NCBI RefSeq assembly: GCF_014203735.1
Contig: NZ_JACHJQ010000004.1
Span: 744,001-808,000 of the forward strand
Length of the DNA: 64,000 bases
Source: Actinophytocola algeriensis
GTDB taxonomy: Bacteria > Actinomycetota > Actinomycetes > Mycobacteriales > Pseudonocardiaceae
Direction: 5' to 3'
A program made the position numbers and the translations under genes. The notes under the pieces are model-generated. The model did not search any database and was not told the DNA's origin. It saw nothing but the letters and a program-made list of their open reading frames with translations. Shown here one piece after another: positions 17,440 to 25,777 of the stretch (position 1 is its first letter; each line of letters opens with the position of its first letter).

Positions 17440-18309
17440 ATGGCACGTACGCCCGGAATCCTCGCCCTGACCGCGGTACTGGTAGCCGTCGGCAGCGGCC
17501 TCGCTCCACAGGCCGCTGCCGACGTGCGACCGGACCTGACCAACGTCGCCCACCGCGGCGCGTCCGCGCACGCACCCGAGAACACCCTCGCCGCCATGCG
17601 GCTCGGGGTGACCATGGACGCCCACATGGTCGAGATCGACGTGCAGCGCACCGCCGACGGCCACATCGTCCTCATGCACGACACCAACCTGGTCCGCACG
17701 ACCGACGCGGAAGAGGTCTTCCCCGACCACGGCTCCTACGACGTCAGTGCCTTCACCCTCGCCGAGATCCGGCGGCTCGACGCTGGTGAGTGGTTCGGCC
17801 AGGAGTTCGACGGCGAGAAGGTCCCCACGCTCAGGGAAGCCCTGGCGGTCCTGCGCGGCGGTGACGTCGGGCTCCTGCTGGAGATCAAGGAGCCCGCCCG
17901 CTACCCCGGCATCGAGAAGCAGGTCGCGAAGCAGCTGGACCGCTGGTGGCTCAAGCCGGCGCCGCCCGGCCTTGCCCACCGCCTGGTGGTCCAGAGCTTC
18001 GACTGGGCGTCCATGAAGCGCTCGCAGGACCTCCTGCCGCGCATCCCGCACGGCCTCCTCGGCCGCGTCCCCGAGGCCGAGATCGCGGCCTACGCCGAGT
18101 GGGCCGACCAGATCAACCCGGGCTTCACCACCGTCGACGCCGCCTACGTCCAGGCCGTGCACGACGCGGGCCTGGAGATCTACGTCTACACGGTCAACGC
18201 GGCCGCCGACATGGAGGCCCAGATCGCGAAGGGCGTCGACGGCATCATCACCAACTACCCGGACGTGCTGGCGGGACTGATCGCGGGCGAGGGCCGCGCG
18301 GCGGCATAA
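17440..18309 (+). CDS. Secreted glycerophosphodiester phosphodiesterase
   Basis: Hydrolyses glycerophosphodiesters to sn-glycerol-3-phosphate and an alcohol. The 289-residue protein has a signal peptide (residues 1-28, ending PQAAA) and the GDPD active-site set: HRGASAHAPENT near residue 38, EIDVQRTADG and LMHD, and LLLEIKEP. It should work outside the membrane as a phosphate or glycerol scavenger. ATG at 17440 precedes a good signal peptide. Its 3' end overlaps the convergent EamA gene by 55 bp, leaving no room for a terminator between them. Confidence 0.9.
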   Translation: MARTPGILALTAVLVAVGSGLAPQAAADVRPDLTNVAHRGASAHAPENTLAAMRLGVTMDAHMVEIDVQRTADGHIVLMHDTNLVRTTDAEEVFPDHGSYDVSAFTLAEIRRLDAGEWFGQEFDGEKVPTLREALAVLRGGDVGLLLEIKEPARYPGIEKQVAKQLDRWWLKPAPPGLAHRLVVQSFDWASMKRSQDLLPRIPHGLLGRVPEAEIAAYAEWADQINPGFTTVDAAYVQAVHDAGLEIYVYTVNAAADMEAQIAKGVDGIITNYPDVLAGLIAGEGRAAA

Positions 18310-19151
18310 CCCAGCCCGGTCAGCACCCCGGCGATGACGAGCACCCCGGCGACCACCTGCACCGGGGTGATCGTCTCGCCCGTGAAGACGGCGGCCGCGG
18401 CCATCCCGAACACCGGCACCAGCAACGAGAACGGCGCGGTCGACGACGCCGAGTACGTCCGGATCAGGAACCCCCACGCGCCGAAACCGGCGACGGTCGC
18501 GAGCAGGCCAACGTAGAGCACGGCACCGACGGCCGGCCACGGCACCGACCGCAACGCACCCCAGTCGCCTTCGAACACCGCCGACAGCCCGAACAGCGGC
18601 AGTACGGCCAGCGCGCTCACCCACACCATGAACCGCAACATGTCGGGCGGCCGCGCGTGCCGCACGATGACGTTGCTCAGGCCCCACAGCGCGGCCGCCC
18701 CGAGCAACAACAGGAACGCACCGACCGGACTCGTGGCCCCGAGGTCGACGGCGATCAACGCGATCCCGCCGAGCGCGATGGCCATGCCGAGCAGTTGTCG
18801 GCGGGTGAGGTGTTCCTTCAGCAGCAGCACCGCGAACAGCAGCGTGAACGGGGCCTGCGCCTGCAGCACCAGCGACGAGAGGCCGGGCGGCATGCCTGCC
18901 GCCATGCCCGTGAACAGCAGCCCGAACTTGAGGACCGCGAGCGTCAGCGCCACCAGCGCGACCCACCGCCACGGCACGCCGGGGGAGCGCAGGAAGAAGA
19001 TCGCGGGCACGGCCGCGACGAGGAACCGCAGCGCGGAGAACAGCAGCGGCGGGAAGTGCGCGAGGCCGACCTCGATGACGACGAAGTTCACGCCCCACAC
19101 GGCGGCGAGCCCGAGCGCGAGCAACAGGTGGCGGGGAGACACGCCGTCCAC
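18255..19151 (-). CDS. EamA/DMT-family transporter
   Basis: A roughly 298-residue membrane protein with ten hydrophobic segments in two EamA halves (WGVNFVVIEVG in the first helix; WGLSNVIV opening the second half). This family includes exporters of amino acids and metabolites such as cysteine and O-acetylserine; the cargo here is not known. GTG at 19151 is preferred because it directly precedes the first helix; further in-frame codons upstream would run into the operator region. It is divergent from a LysR-type regulator gene with a 14-bp palindrome between them, a common exporter/regulator arrangement. Confidence 0.85.
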   Translation of the reverse strand: MDGVSPRHLLLALGLAAVWGVNFVVIEVGLAHFPPLLFSALRFLVAAVPAIFFLRSPGVPWRWVALVALTLAVLKFGLLFTGMAAGMPPGLSSLVLQAQAPFTLLFAVLLLKEHLTRRQLLGMAIALGGIALIAVDLGATSPVGAFLLLLGAAALWGLSNVIVRHARPPDMLRFMVWVSALAVLPLFGLSAVFEGDWGALRSVPWPAVGAVLYVGLLATVAGFGAWGFLIRTYSASSTAPFSLLVPVFGMAAAAVFTGETITPVQVVAGVLVIAGVLTGLGYAAARPSPAISPASTSG

Positions 19152-19187
19152 TCTCGGCCGGTCAAAAGTGAAGCACAAGTGATGTGT

Positions 19188-19201
19188 TCTTGACGTCAAG
19201 A
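19188..19201. promoter_or_regulatory. Operator-like perfect palindrome between the EamA and LysR genes
   Basis: TCTTGACGTCAAGA is a perfect 14-bp palindrome, 37 bp from the EamA start and 15 bp before the LysR ATG. LysR proteins usually bind dyads in the shared promoter of divergent genes, so this is the likely site for the adjacent regulator. It would overlap the LysR promoter, consistent with autorepression. Confidence 0.6.
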
Positions 19202-19203
19202 GT

Positions 19204-19209
19204 TAGGGT
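19204..19209 (+). promoter_or_regulatory. Candidate -10 element for the LysR gene
   Basis: TAGGGT lies 6 nt before the ATG at 19216, directly next to the palindrome at 19188-19201. Confidence 0.5.
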
Positions 19210-19215
19210 TGCTTC

Positions 19216-20139
19216 ATGTTCGACCTCCCCAGGCTGCGTGTCCTGCACGCGGTCGCCGGGCACGGCACCCTCGCGGCCGCCGCGCAGGCACTGCACCTGA
19301 CCCCGTCCGCCGTGTCCCAGCAGATGGCGAAGCTCGAACGCGAGGCAGGCTGCGTGCTCGCCGAACGCCAGGGCCGCGGCCTGCGCCTCACCGAGGAGGG
19401 CCGGGCCCTGGCAGCTCACGCGGCCCGCATCCTCGCGACGGTCGAGGAGGCGGCCGCCGAGCTCGCGGCCCGGCAGGGCAGGGTCCTCGGCACGCTCACG
19501 GTCGGCGCCTTCCCGACCGCGGCCCGCGGGCTGCTGCCCTCGGTGCTGACGGCGTGCGCCGCCGACCACCCGGACCTGCGGATCCGGCTGCTGGAGGTCG
19601 AGCCGTACCAGGCGATGGGCCGCCTCACCGCGGGCGACCTGGACCTCGCGGTCTCGCAGGACTGGGCGAACGTGCCGGTCGCGATGCCGGATCGCCTGCG
19701 CGGCAAGGACATCGGCCACGACCCGGCCGACGTGGCGGTCCCGGCCACCCACCCGCTCGCGGCCCGCACCTCGGTCGCCCTGTCGGAACTGGCGGCCGAA
19801 CCGTGGATCTCGTCCACAGCGGGCACGATCTGCCACGACTGGCTGACGAACACCTTCCGCCGCGACGGTCACGAGCCGCTGATCGTCCACCAGGCCGCGG
19901 AGTTCCCGACGCAGCTGGCACTGGTGGCCGCGGGCCTGGGCGTGGCGCTGATCCCGCGCCTGGCCACCGAGCACGTGCCGGCGGGTGTCCGCCTGATCCC
20001 GGTCACCCCGGCACTGGACCGCCGCGTGTTCGCCGTGTGGCGCAGGGAGTCCGAGAGCCGCCCGGCCGTCCGCGCGGTCGCCGACGCGCTGGTGGTGTCC
20101 TTCACCGCACTGCACAGATCACGGCCAGAAACCCGCTGA
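19216..20139 (+). CDS. LysR-type transcriptional regulator
   Basis: A 307-residue LTTR. The N-terminal winged helix has LHAVAGHGTLAAAAQALH and TPSAVSQQMAKLERE; the C-terminal effector domain has two periplasmic-binding-protein-like lobes with LGTLTVGAFPTAA about residue 95. It probably controls the divergent EamA transporter through the palindrome at 19188-19201 in response to the exported compound. The short spacing to a -10 hexamer indicates a leaderless transcript. Confidence 0.92.
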   Translation: MFDLPRLRVLHAVAGHGTLAAAAQALHLTPSAVSQQMAKLEREAGCVLAERQGRGLRLTEEGRALAAHAARILATVEEAAAELAARQGRVLGTLTVGAFPTAARGLLPSVLTACAADHPDLRIRLLEVEPYQAMGRLTAGDLDLAVSQDWANVPVAMPDRLRGKDIGHDPADVAVPATHPLAARTSVALSELAAEPWISSTAGTICHDWLTNTFRRDGHEPLIVHQAAEFPTQLALVAAGLGVALIPRLATEHVPAGVRLIPVTPALDRRVFAVWRRESESRPAVRAVADALVVSFTALHRSRPETR

Positions 20140-20197
20140 CGCTGTCGGACCGCGTCCGAGCTGCCCGTGCTCTTCAGCCACTTTCGCGGAGGGCGAG

Positions 20198-20344
20198 GTG
20201 GACGCGAGCTCGATCATGGCGGAGCTGGCCCAGCAGAGCCCTCAGCTGGACACGCGGGCACCGTTGGTCGACCAGCTCGCTGCCGCCAAGGCCGCGCAGC
20301 CCGCCCAGCGGAAGGTGACCTACGACCGTCTCGCCGAACTGTAG
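20198..20344 (+). CDS. Small ORF or gene remnant, 48 residues
   Basis: GTG at 20198 follows GGAGGGCGAG and reads 48 codons to TAG at 20342. The peptide is Ala/Gln/Leu-rich and mostly helical (SIMAELAQQSPQLDTRAPL...), with GC-rich third positions like real genes. The same frame reads naturally for a few codons upstream of the GTG (SSATFAEGE) and then degenerates, so it may be the tail of a gene that lost its 5' part. It is unknown and could also be chance. Confidence 0.3.
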   Translation: MDASSIMAELAQQSPQLDTRAPLVDQLAAAKAAQPAQRKVTYDRLAEL

Positions 20345-20374
20345 GCATCCGGTGGCCGGCGGACTCCTGAGGCG

Positions 20375-20962
20375 TCAGCCGCGGTCGTGCCGGAAAGCCG
20401 GTATCCCGGGAGCGACGGACCCGACGGCCGTCACCAGCGTGCGCTCGTCCAGGTGCCAGTCCTTCATCGGCAGCAGCACGGTCACGGCAGCGTCGAGGTC
20501 CCTCGGCGACGCCTGCACCGTGCCGATCGGCATGTCCGGCGTCCGCAACGCGACCCCGACGGCACGACGCCTCTTGCGCTCCTCGCCGACCCGCCACTCA
20601 CGCAGCACGACGCCTGCGACTTGGTGCCACGGCACGAACGTGGGCGCCTTCCGTGACTGCGCGCCGAGGTAGATCCCGTACGGGTCCACCGCGAACGCCG
20701 CCCACGCGCTGCGCGACATCCGCGTGAGCCGCGGCAACACCCAGCGCCACAGCACGAACCCGAGCCCGATGATCCACAGGGCGGCGAGCACACCCAGCAG
20801 GGCGCCGCCGTCCTCGGCCATCCTGCCGCCGACGATCCCGGCGACCATCGCGGCCATCAGCCCGACGCAGACGACGATCCACAACACCGGCCGGGTCGGC
20901 CGGAACCGCGCCACCACAACGGTTCCGGGCACGGTCGTGTCCGGCAGCCTTGCTTGAGACAT
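20375..20962 (-). CDS. Membrane protein with a PH-like soluble domain
   Basis: A 195-residue protein with two transmembrane helices (about residues 22-42 and 52-72) followed by a soluble beta-rich region containing AFAVDPYGIYLG and FVPWHQVAGVVL. That pattern resembles bacterial PH-like domains, but I cannot name the family. ATG at 20962 has a GGGGGAG ribosome site. It lies 31 bp downstream of the threonine dehydratase gene on the same strand and may be cotranscribed. Function unknown. Confidence 0.7.
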   Translation of the reverse strand: MSQARLPDTTVPGTVVVARFRPTRPVLWIVVCVGLMAAMVAGIVGGRMAEDGGALLGVLAALWIIGLGFVLWRWVLPRLTRMSRSAWAAFAVDPYGIYLGAQSRKAPTFVPWHQVAGVVLREWRVGEERKRRRAVGVALRTPDMPIGTVQASPRDLDAAVTVLLPMKDWHLDERTLVTAVGSVAPGIPAFRHDRG

Positions 20963-20993
20963 GGAGCTCCCCCTCGAAATGACCAAGGGGATC

Positions 20994-21884
20994 CTAGTCG
21001 GCCGGGGTCCAGTCCGTGTTCGCTCCGCACAGGACGAGGCAGGACAGCTCGCCCGGCACCGCCCCCGCCAGCCACGCGGCGAACGGCACGGCACCCGCGG
21101 GTTCGACGGCCAGCCGGAACTCCTCCCACAGCCGGTCCCGCGCCGCGAGGATCTGCCGGTCCGACACCAGCACCGACGTCACCGACCGCAGGATCGCGAA
21201 CGGCACCGCGCCCACCCGCGTGGCGCCGAGTGCCGACTTGGCGATGCCGCCGACCGGCGAGTCCACCGGCCGCCCGGCTGCGAGCGCGTCGTGCAGTGCC
21301 TGGCAGCCATTGGGTTCCACCGCGACCACGTGCCGCCCGCCGGCGCCGAGCACGGTGCCCGCCGCGAGCCCGCCGCCGCCGACCGCGACCACCAGTGTGT
21401 CCACGTCGGGGGTGTCCGCCACCGCTTCCGCGGCGCACGTGCCCTGCCCGGCGATCACCAGCGGGTGGTCGTAGGCGGGCACGTACAGCGCGTCCGGCAC
21501 CGCCATCGCCGCCGACGCCGCCTCCGCGTACGTGGCCCCGTGCCGGATCAGCTTCGCGCCCGTCGCCTCGATGCGGCGGGCCTTCGCGAGCGGCACCGAC
21601 TCCGGGGTGTACACGGTGGCCGGCAGGTCGAGCAGGGCCGCCGCGGTCGCGACCGCCAGCCCGTGGTTGCCGCCGGAGGCTGTGACCACCCGCTCGGGCC
21701 GCGCGTCGGCGCCGAGCAACGCGTTCAGCGCGCCCCGCACCTTGAACGACCCGGTGAGCTGCAGGTGCTCCAGCTTCAGCACCACCGGCCGCCCGTCGAC
21801 CTCCGCGCGCAGGACCGGGGTCCGCCGGATGTACGGGGCGATGCGGCTCGCGGCAGCGGCCACGTCGGGCATGTCTGACAGCAT
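20994..21884 (-). CDS. Threonine/serine dehydratase (PLP fold-type II)
   Basis: A 296-residue enzyme with the PLP lysine in LTGSFKVRGALN (about residue 48), the phosphate-binding SGGNHG and the glycine loop GGGGLAAG. It deaminates threonine or serine to the 2-oxoacid and ammonia. It lacks the C-terminal ACT-like regulatory domain of biosynthetic IlvA, so it is closer to catabolic or racemase-like members; serine racemase activity cannot be excluded. ATG at 21884 is supported by TACGGT 7 nt upstream on this strand. Confidence 0.88.
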   Translation of the reverse strand: MLSDMPDVAAAASRIAPYIRRTPVLRAEVDGRPVVLKLEHLQLTGSFKVRGALNALLGADARPERVVTASGGNHGLAVATAAALLDLPATVYTPESVPLAKARRIEATGAKLIRHGATYAEAASAAMAVPDALYVPAYDHPLVIAGQGTCAAEAVADTPDVDTLVVAVGGGGLAAGTVLGAGGRHVVAVEPNGCQALHDALAAGRPVDSPVGGIAKSALGATRVGAVPFAILRSVTSVLVSDRQILAARDRLWEEFRLAVEPAGAVPFAAWLAGAVPGELSCLVLCGANTDWTPAD

Positions 21885-21891
21885 GAACCCC

Positions 21892-21897
21892 ACCGTA
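21892..21897 (-). promoter_or_regulatory. Candidate -10 element for the threonine dehydratase gene
   Basis: TACGGT on the minus strand ends 7 nt before the start codon at 21884, indicating a leaderless message. Confidence 0.45.
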
Positions 21898-21917
21898 ATC
21901 GAGTGAGAGGTGGCGGC

Positions 21918-23195
21918 GTGCTGACGGTCGTGGCGTTCGGGTTCGCCTGGTGGCTGGGCCTGTACCTGCTCGCACGCGACCCCCGCAAGGCGACCCTGCA
22001 CCGCGCCGGCCTCGGCCTTCTCGCCTACGCGCTCGCGCTCGCCGCGGACCAGCCGTTCCTCGACGAGCGCGTCCACACCGTCCTGCTGTGCCTCCCGGCC
22101 GTGCTGTGGACGGGGGTGCTGGTGTCGTTGCTGCCCGACCCGGCCGAGACCGAACGCCAGTGGCTCCGCGTCGTGCTGCCCGCGGCACTGGCGGTCGCGG
22201 CGGCGAGCGCGTTCTTCCAGCCGCTCGCTGGGCTGGTGGTCGTGCCGCTGTTCTGGGCGCTCGCGCTGCTGCTGCGCCGCCGCGCCCGCCTCGGCACCGG
22301 CCTCGGCGTGCTCGTCGCGGCCTTGCTGCTGTTCGGCCTCGGCTCGGGACTCGTCCTGCTCGGCTTCCTCGACGACCTGCCGAGGACCCTCCTCCTCGCC
22401 GGGATCGGCCTCGACCTGCTGTTGCTCGGCGGCTGCGTCGCCGTGCTCGACGCGTTCGACGAGGGCGAGGCGATCCGCCGCGACATGGTGTGGTCGCTGG
22501 TCGTCGCGGGCGGCGTCGCGATCCTGTTCGGCAGCCAGGTCGCGCTCGCGTCGCTGCTGGTCGACCGCTCGCTGGAGCTGCTGCTGTACGGCGTGGTCGC
22601 CGCCGCGATCACCGTGCAGGTGCTGGCCAGGCCGATCAACGCGCTCGCGGACCGGTTCGCCTTCCGCGACGCACCGGACCTGCGCCAGGAACGCACCGAG
22701 CTCCGCGAGGTCGCCGCCGCACTGCCGCGCCGCGCGCCGGCCCCGCTGTTCGGCATCGACGACGCCGAGTTCGCCCGCCTCACCCGCCGCGCGCTGTCGC
22801 ACTACGGCGACCTCGGCAAGCTCGCGTCCAGCCCGCTCGCCGCCCTGCCGGTGATCACCGACCGGCTCGCCGCACGTGGCATCCCGGACGCCCCGCTCGC
22901 CCGCGCGACCGAGCTGAAGGCGGTGCTGCTGGAGACGATCACCCGCCTCAAGCCCGCCGACGGCGACTTCGGCACGTCCGACGAGTGGCGGCACTACAAC
23001 GCCCTCTACTTCTACTACGTGGTCGGCGTCCGCCCGTACAGCGTGCGCACGAAGGTCACCGAGCTGGACCCGGTGGCCCGCCGCGCGCTCGCCTGGTTCG
23101 TCGACCAGGTGCCGGAACGGACCCTCCACAACTGGCAGGCGGCCGCCGCGAAGATCGTCGCGGCCGAGCTGCGCGCACCGGTTTCACCGTCCTGA
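21918..23195 (+). CDS. Polytopic membrane protein of unknown function
   Basis: A 425-residue protein. The first ~245 residues contain about eight hydrophobic helices, and the last ~180 form a soluble helical domain with conserved-looking aromatic stretches (EWRHYNALYFYYVVGVRPYS). The layout recalls histidine-kinase-like or LuxR-associated sensor membrane domains, but no ATPase or HTH domain is present. GTG at 21918 is chosen because AGAGG lies 7 nt upstream; GTG at 21903 is the alternative. Divergent from the threonine dehydratase gene. Confidence 0.65.
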   Translation: MLTVVAFGFAWWLGLYLLARDPRKATLHRAGLGLLAYALALAADQPFLDERVHTVLLCLPAVLWTGVLVSLLPDPAETERQWLRVVLPAALAVAAASAFFQPLAGLVVVPLFWALALLLRRRARLGTGLGVLVAALLLFGLGSGLVLLGFLDDLPRTLLLAGIGLDLLLLGGCVAVLDAFDEGEAIRRDMVWSLVVAGGVAILFGSQVALASLLVDRSLELLLYGVVAAAITVQVLARPINALADRFAFRDAPDLRQERTELREVAAALPRRAPAPLFGIDDAEFARLTRRALSHYGDLGKLASSPLAALPVITDRLAARGIPDAPLARATELKAVLLETITRLKPADGDFGTSDEWRHYNALYFYYVVGVRPYSVRTKVTELDPVARRALAWFVDQVPERTLHNWQAAAAKIVAAELRAPVSPS

Positions 23196-23294
23196 CCTGC
23201 ATCTGGCAGGGGTTGGCAGCTCTTGGCGTGGCACTGGCAGTGCGCGCCGGGCGACCTTCGTGACGTCAACAGAACGACGTACCCGGAGGACACC

Positions 23295-23714
23295 ATGACC
23301 GCCACCATCACCACCCCGGCCACGACCACCGCCACCCCGAAGCTGCTCCGCGAAGCCGTCCTGCTCGACGGCTTCGCCACCCTCCCGAGCGGCGTCCTGC
23401 TCGCCGCGCTGGCAGGTGTGCTCACCGAGCCGTTCGGCATCCCGGCCGGCGTGCTGCTCGGCGCCGGGCTGTTCTTCGTCGCGTGGGGCGCCGCCGTGCT
23501 GTTCCTCGGCTTCCGCCCGGTGGTCAACCGGCGCGCGACGATCGCGGTCGGCATCGTCAACATGGTGTGCGCGGTGGACGGCCTGATCGTCCAGCTGGCG
23601 GGGATCGGCGAGCTGACCACCCTCGGCTCGGTCGTGCTGGTCGCGCTGTCGGTGGTCGTGCTCGCCCTCGGTGCCCTCCAGGTGTTCGCCGCTACCCGCC
23701 GAACCCACGCATGA
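23295..23714 (+). CDS. Small four-helix membrane protein
   Basis: A 139-residue protein with a Thr-rich N-terminus (ATITTPATTTATPK) and four hydrophobic helices. No family-defining motif is recognised. The ATG has a clear GGAGGA ribosome site. Its 3' end overlaps the convergent chitinase gene by 23 bp. The preceding gene ends 99 bp upstream; the gap holds a small hairpin (GCACTGGCAGTGC), so it may be separately transcribed. Confidence 0.65.
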   Translation: MTATITTPATTTATPKLLREAVLLDGFATLPSGVLLAALAGVLTEPFGIPAGVLLGAGLFFVAWGAAVLFLGFRPVVNRRATIAVGIVNMVCAVDGLIVQLAGIGELTTLGSVVLVALSVVVLALGALQVFAATRRTHA

Positions 23715-24642
23715 TCGTCGTGAACTCGTAGTCGGACTGGTCGATGCTCGAGCAGGTGGGGGAGACCCCACCGCCCGGGCACGACCCGTTGTCGCGTCCG
23801 GCCGACCAGAACGCGAGCAGCCCGATCTGGTTGGCGTTCGCCCAGTCCACGAGCTGTCGCGCGGCGGACTGGTCGAAGATCTTCCCGTTGAAGTTCCGCC
23901 CGATCATCGGCGTCACGCCCAGGTGCCGCTTGAGGTCCGCGTCCGACATGGACGGCCAGATCGTCCGCATCTGCCCGAGCGTGGACTCGGCGGCGGCGAT
24001 CACCGCGTCACCCCAGTCCGGCCTGCTGGTGCCGAACTCCATGGTCATCGGGTTCACCAGCACGTCCACCCCGTGCGCCGCCGCCGACCGCAGCACCTGC
24101 ACGGAGTACGGGTCCATCCCGTAATCGTCGCCCAGCACGCGCATGGTGTAGCTGATCGACGTGCCGCGCTCGTCCTGGATCTGCTTGAGCGCCTGGTTGA
24201 CCGTGTCCTGCGGGATGGTGGCCTCGACGTCCACGTCCAGGTGGGTCGCGCCGGTCGCGTCGAGGATCTTCCGGTACGCGCCCGCGAGGGCGTCGGCGCT
24301 GCCGCACGTGTACTCCAGGTACGGGCCCGCGGCGCCACCGGTCGCGACGATCACGTCGCCGCCCATGGCCTTCAGCGCCTGGATGTCCCCGATGATCCGC
24401 GGGTCGTCGAGCGGGATCGTGCCGCCCCACGACGGGTTGCAGCCGGTCGAGTCGGCGAGCACGAAGGCGAGCGTGAACACCTTCTGCCCGGTCGCGTTCG
24501 CCACGTCCACCAGGGACGGGCTGGGCATCGTGATGTCGATGTAGGGCGCCGCCGTCGGCGCGGCCACCTCGGCCTGCGCCGGTGCGGCTCCGAAGATTCC
24601 CGAGGCGAGCACCGCCACGGCAGTGATGATCGTTGTGCGCAT
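23692..24642 (-). CDS. Secreted chitinase-like glycoside hydrolase (GH18)
   Basis: A 316-residue protein with a signal peptide (residues 1-24, ending PAQA), an IDITMPSPSLVDVA opening typical of actinobacterial secreted chitinases, and the GH18 catalytic segment HLDVDVEAT with Asp136, Asp138 and acid Glu140. Four cysteines suggest disulfides. It should cleave chitin or related N-acetylglucosamine polymers outside the cell. The start is set at ATG 24642 because it opens a normal signal peptide. Two DasR-type operators lie 53-90 bp upstream, which independently supports a chitin/GlcNAc role. Confidence 0.85.
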   Translation of the reverse strand: MRTTIITAVAVLASGIFGAAPAQAEVAAPTAAPYIDITMPSPSLVDVANATGQKVFTLAFVLADSTGCNPSWGGTIPLDDPRIIGDIQALKAMGGDVIVATGGAAGPYLEYTCGSADALAGAYRKILDATGATHLDVDVEATIPQDTVNQALKQIQDERGTSISYTMRVLGDDYGMDPYSVQVLRSAAAHGVDVLVNPMTMEFGTSRPDWGDAVIAAAESTLGQMRTIWPSMSDADLKRHLGVTPMIGRNFNGKIFDQSAARQLVDWANANQIGLLAFWSAGRDNGSCPGGGVSPTCSSIDQSDYEFTTIMRGFGG

Positions 24643-24694
24643 GTCCCCGACACACACCTCTCACGTCGCTGGAAGTAGGCGTGCGCTCACGGTA

Positions 24695-24710
24695 AGTGGT
24701 TCAGACCACT
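24695..24710. promoter_or_regulatory. DasR-responsive element (dre-like site 1)
   Basis: AGTGGTTCAGACCACT is a near-palindrome that matches the DasR operator consensus ACTGGTCTAGACCACT known from Streptomyces at all but two positions. It lies 53 bp upstream of the chitinase start. DasR is the GntR-family regulator of GlcNAc and chitin use. Confidence 0.75.
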
Positions 24711-24716
24711 AGGTCA

Positions 24717-24732
24717 ATAGGTCTAGACCATG
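24717..24732. promoter_or_regulatory. DasR-responsive element (dre-like site 2)
   Basis: ATAGGTCTAGACCATG contains the GGTCTAGACC core. Its centre is 22 bp from that of site 1, about two helical turns, so two dimers could sit on one face. It ends 4 bp before the MetE-like gene, which may also fall under its control. Confidence 0.65.
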
Positions 24733-24736
24733 GGGG

Positions 24737-25777
24737 ATGAGTCAGACTGTGCCGGTGACGTTTCCCGAAGGCACCGCAACCGCGGTCGGTTCCATGCCCG
24801 GCACGGACCCGGTCGAGGCGGCGGCTGTCGTCGTCGGCGAGCTGCCCGGTCTGCCCAACCTGCCTGAGCTGCCGAAACGCGGCCTCGGCGCGGACCTGAT
24901 CGGCCGGACCGCCGCGCTGCTGGTCGACCTCGCGGTCGAGGTGGTGCCCTCGGCGTACCGGGTCGCGGCCCGCCCCGGCGGCGACCACCGCACGGCCGTC
25001 GACCACCTGCGCCGCGACCTCGACGCGTTCGAGGAGGCGGCCGAGCCCGCGAAGCCCAAGCTGGTGAAGGTGCAGCTCGCGGGCCCGTGGACGCTGACGT
25101 CGGAGATCGAGCTGCCGCGCGGGCACCGCGTCCTGACCGACCAGGGCGCGCTGCGCGACTTTTGCGAGTCCCTCGCCGAGGGCGTCGGCAGGCACGTCGC
25201 GGAGGTCCGCAAACGCACGGGCGCGGACGTGGTCGTGCAGTTCGACGAGCCGTCGCTCCCGGCGGTGCTGGCGGGCGCGCTGCCGTCCCCGTCCGGCCTG
25301 AGCATGGTGCCCGCGGTGGCCGAGCCGGAGGCCCGCGAGGTCCTGCGCACCCTGTTCGACGCGGCACGGAAGGCGACGGGCCAGCCGGTGGCCGTCCACT
25401 GCTGCGCCCCGCGCCCGCCGGTGGCCCTGTTCCGTGCGGCGGGCGCCGACGCGATCTCCCTGGACGCCACGCTGCTGGACGGCATGCCCGCGGTCTTCGC
25501 CGACCAGCTGGGCGAGGCATGGGACGACGGCTGTGTGTTCTTCCTCGGCCTGGTCCCGAGCACCGACCCGGACCGCCCGCCGACCCTGCACGACGTGGCC
25601 CGCCCGGCCCTGGAACTGGTGGACCGCCTGGGTTTCCCGCGCACGCTGCTGGCGGAACGCGCGGTCCCGACCCCGACGTGCGGCCTGGCCGGCGCGACCA
25701 CCGCCTGGGCCCGCCGGGCTCTGGAACTCACCCGGGACCTGGGCAAGGGTTTCGTGGAACCGCCGGAGTCCTGGTAG
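24737..25777 (+). CDS. MetE C-terminal-like (cobalamin-independent methionine synthase family) protein
   Basis: A 346-residue protein similar to the catalytic half of MetE. Metal-site candidates are visible: VQFDEPSLP about residue 167 and VHCCAP about residue 220, plus the C-terminal PTPTCGLAG. It lacks the N-terminal half of true MetE. It corresponds to the actinobacterial gene beside ligA (Rv3015c position in M. tuberculosis). Methyl transfer to homocysteine from an unidentified donor is possible; activity is not established. ATG at 24737 follows a G-rich run directly after dre site 2. Confidence 0.8.
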   Translation: MSQTVPVTFPEGTATAVGSMPGTDPVEAAAVVVGELPGLPNLPELPKRGLGADLIGRTAALLVDLAVEVVPSAYRVAARPGGDHRTAVDHLRRDLDAFEEAAEPAKPKLVKVQLAGPWTLTSEIELPRGHRVLTDQGALRDFCESLAEGVGRHVAEVRKRTGADVVVQFDEPSLPAVLAGALPSPSGLSMVPAVAEPEAREVLRTLFDAARKATGQPVAVHCCAPRPPVALFRAAGADAISLDATLLDGMPAVFADQLGEAWDDGCVFFLGLVPSTDPDRPPTLHDVARPALELVDRLGFPRTLLAERAVPTPTCGLAGATTAWARRALELTRDLGKGFVEPPESW

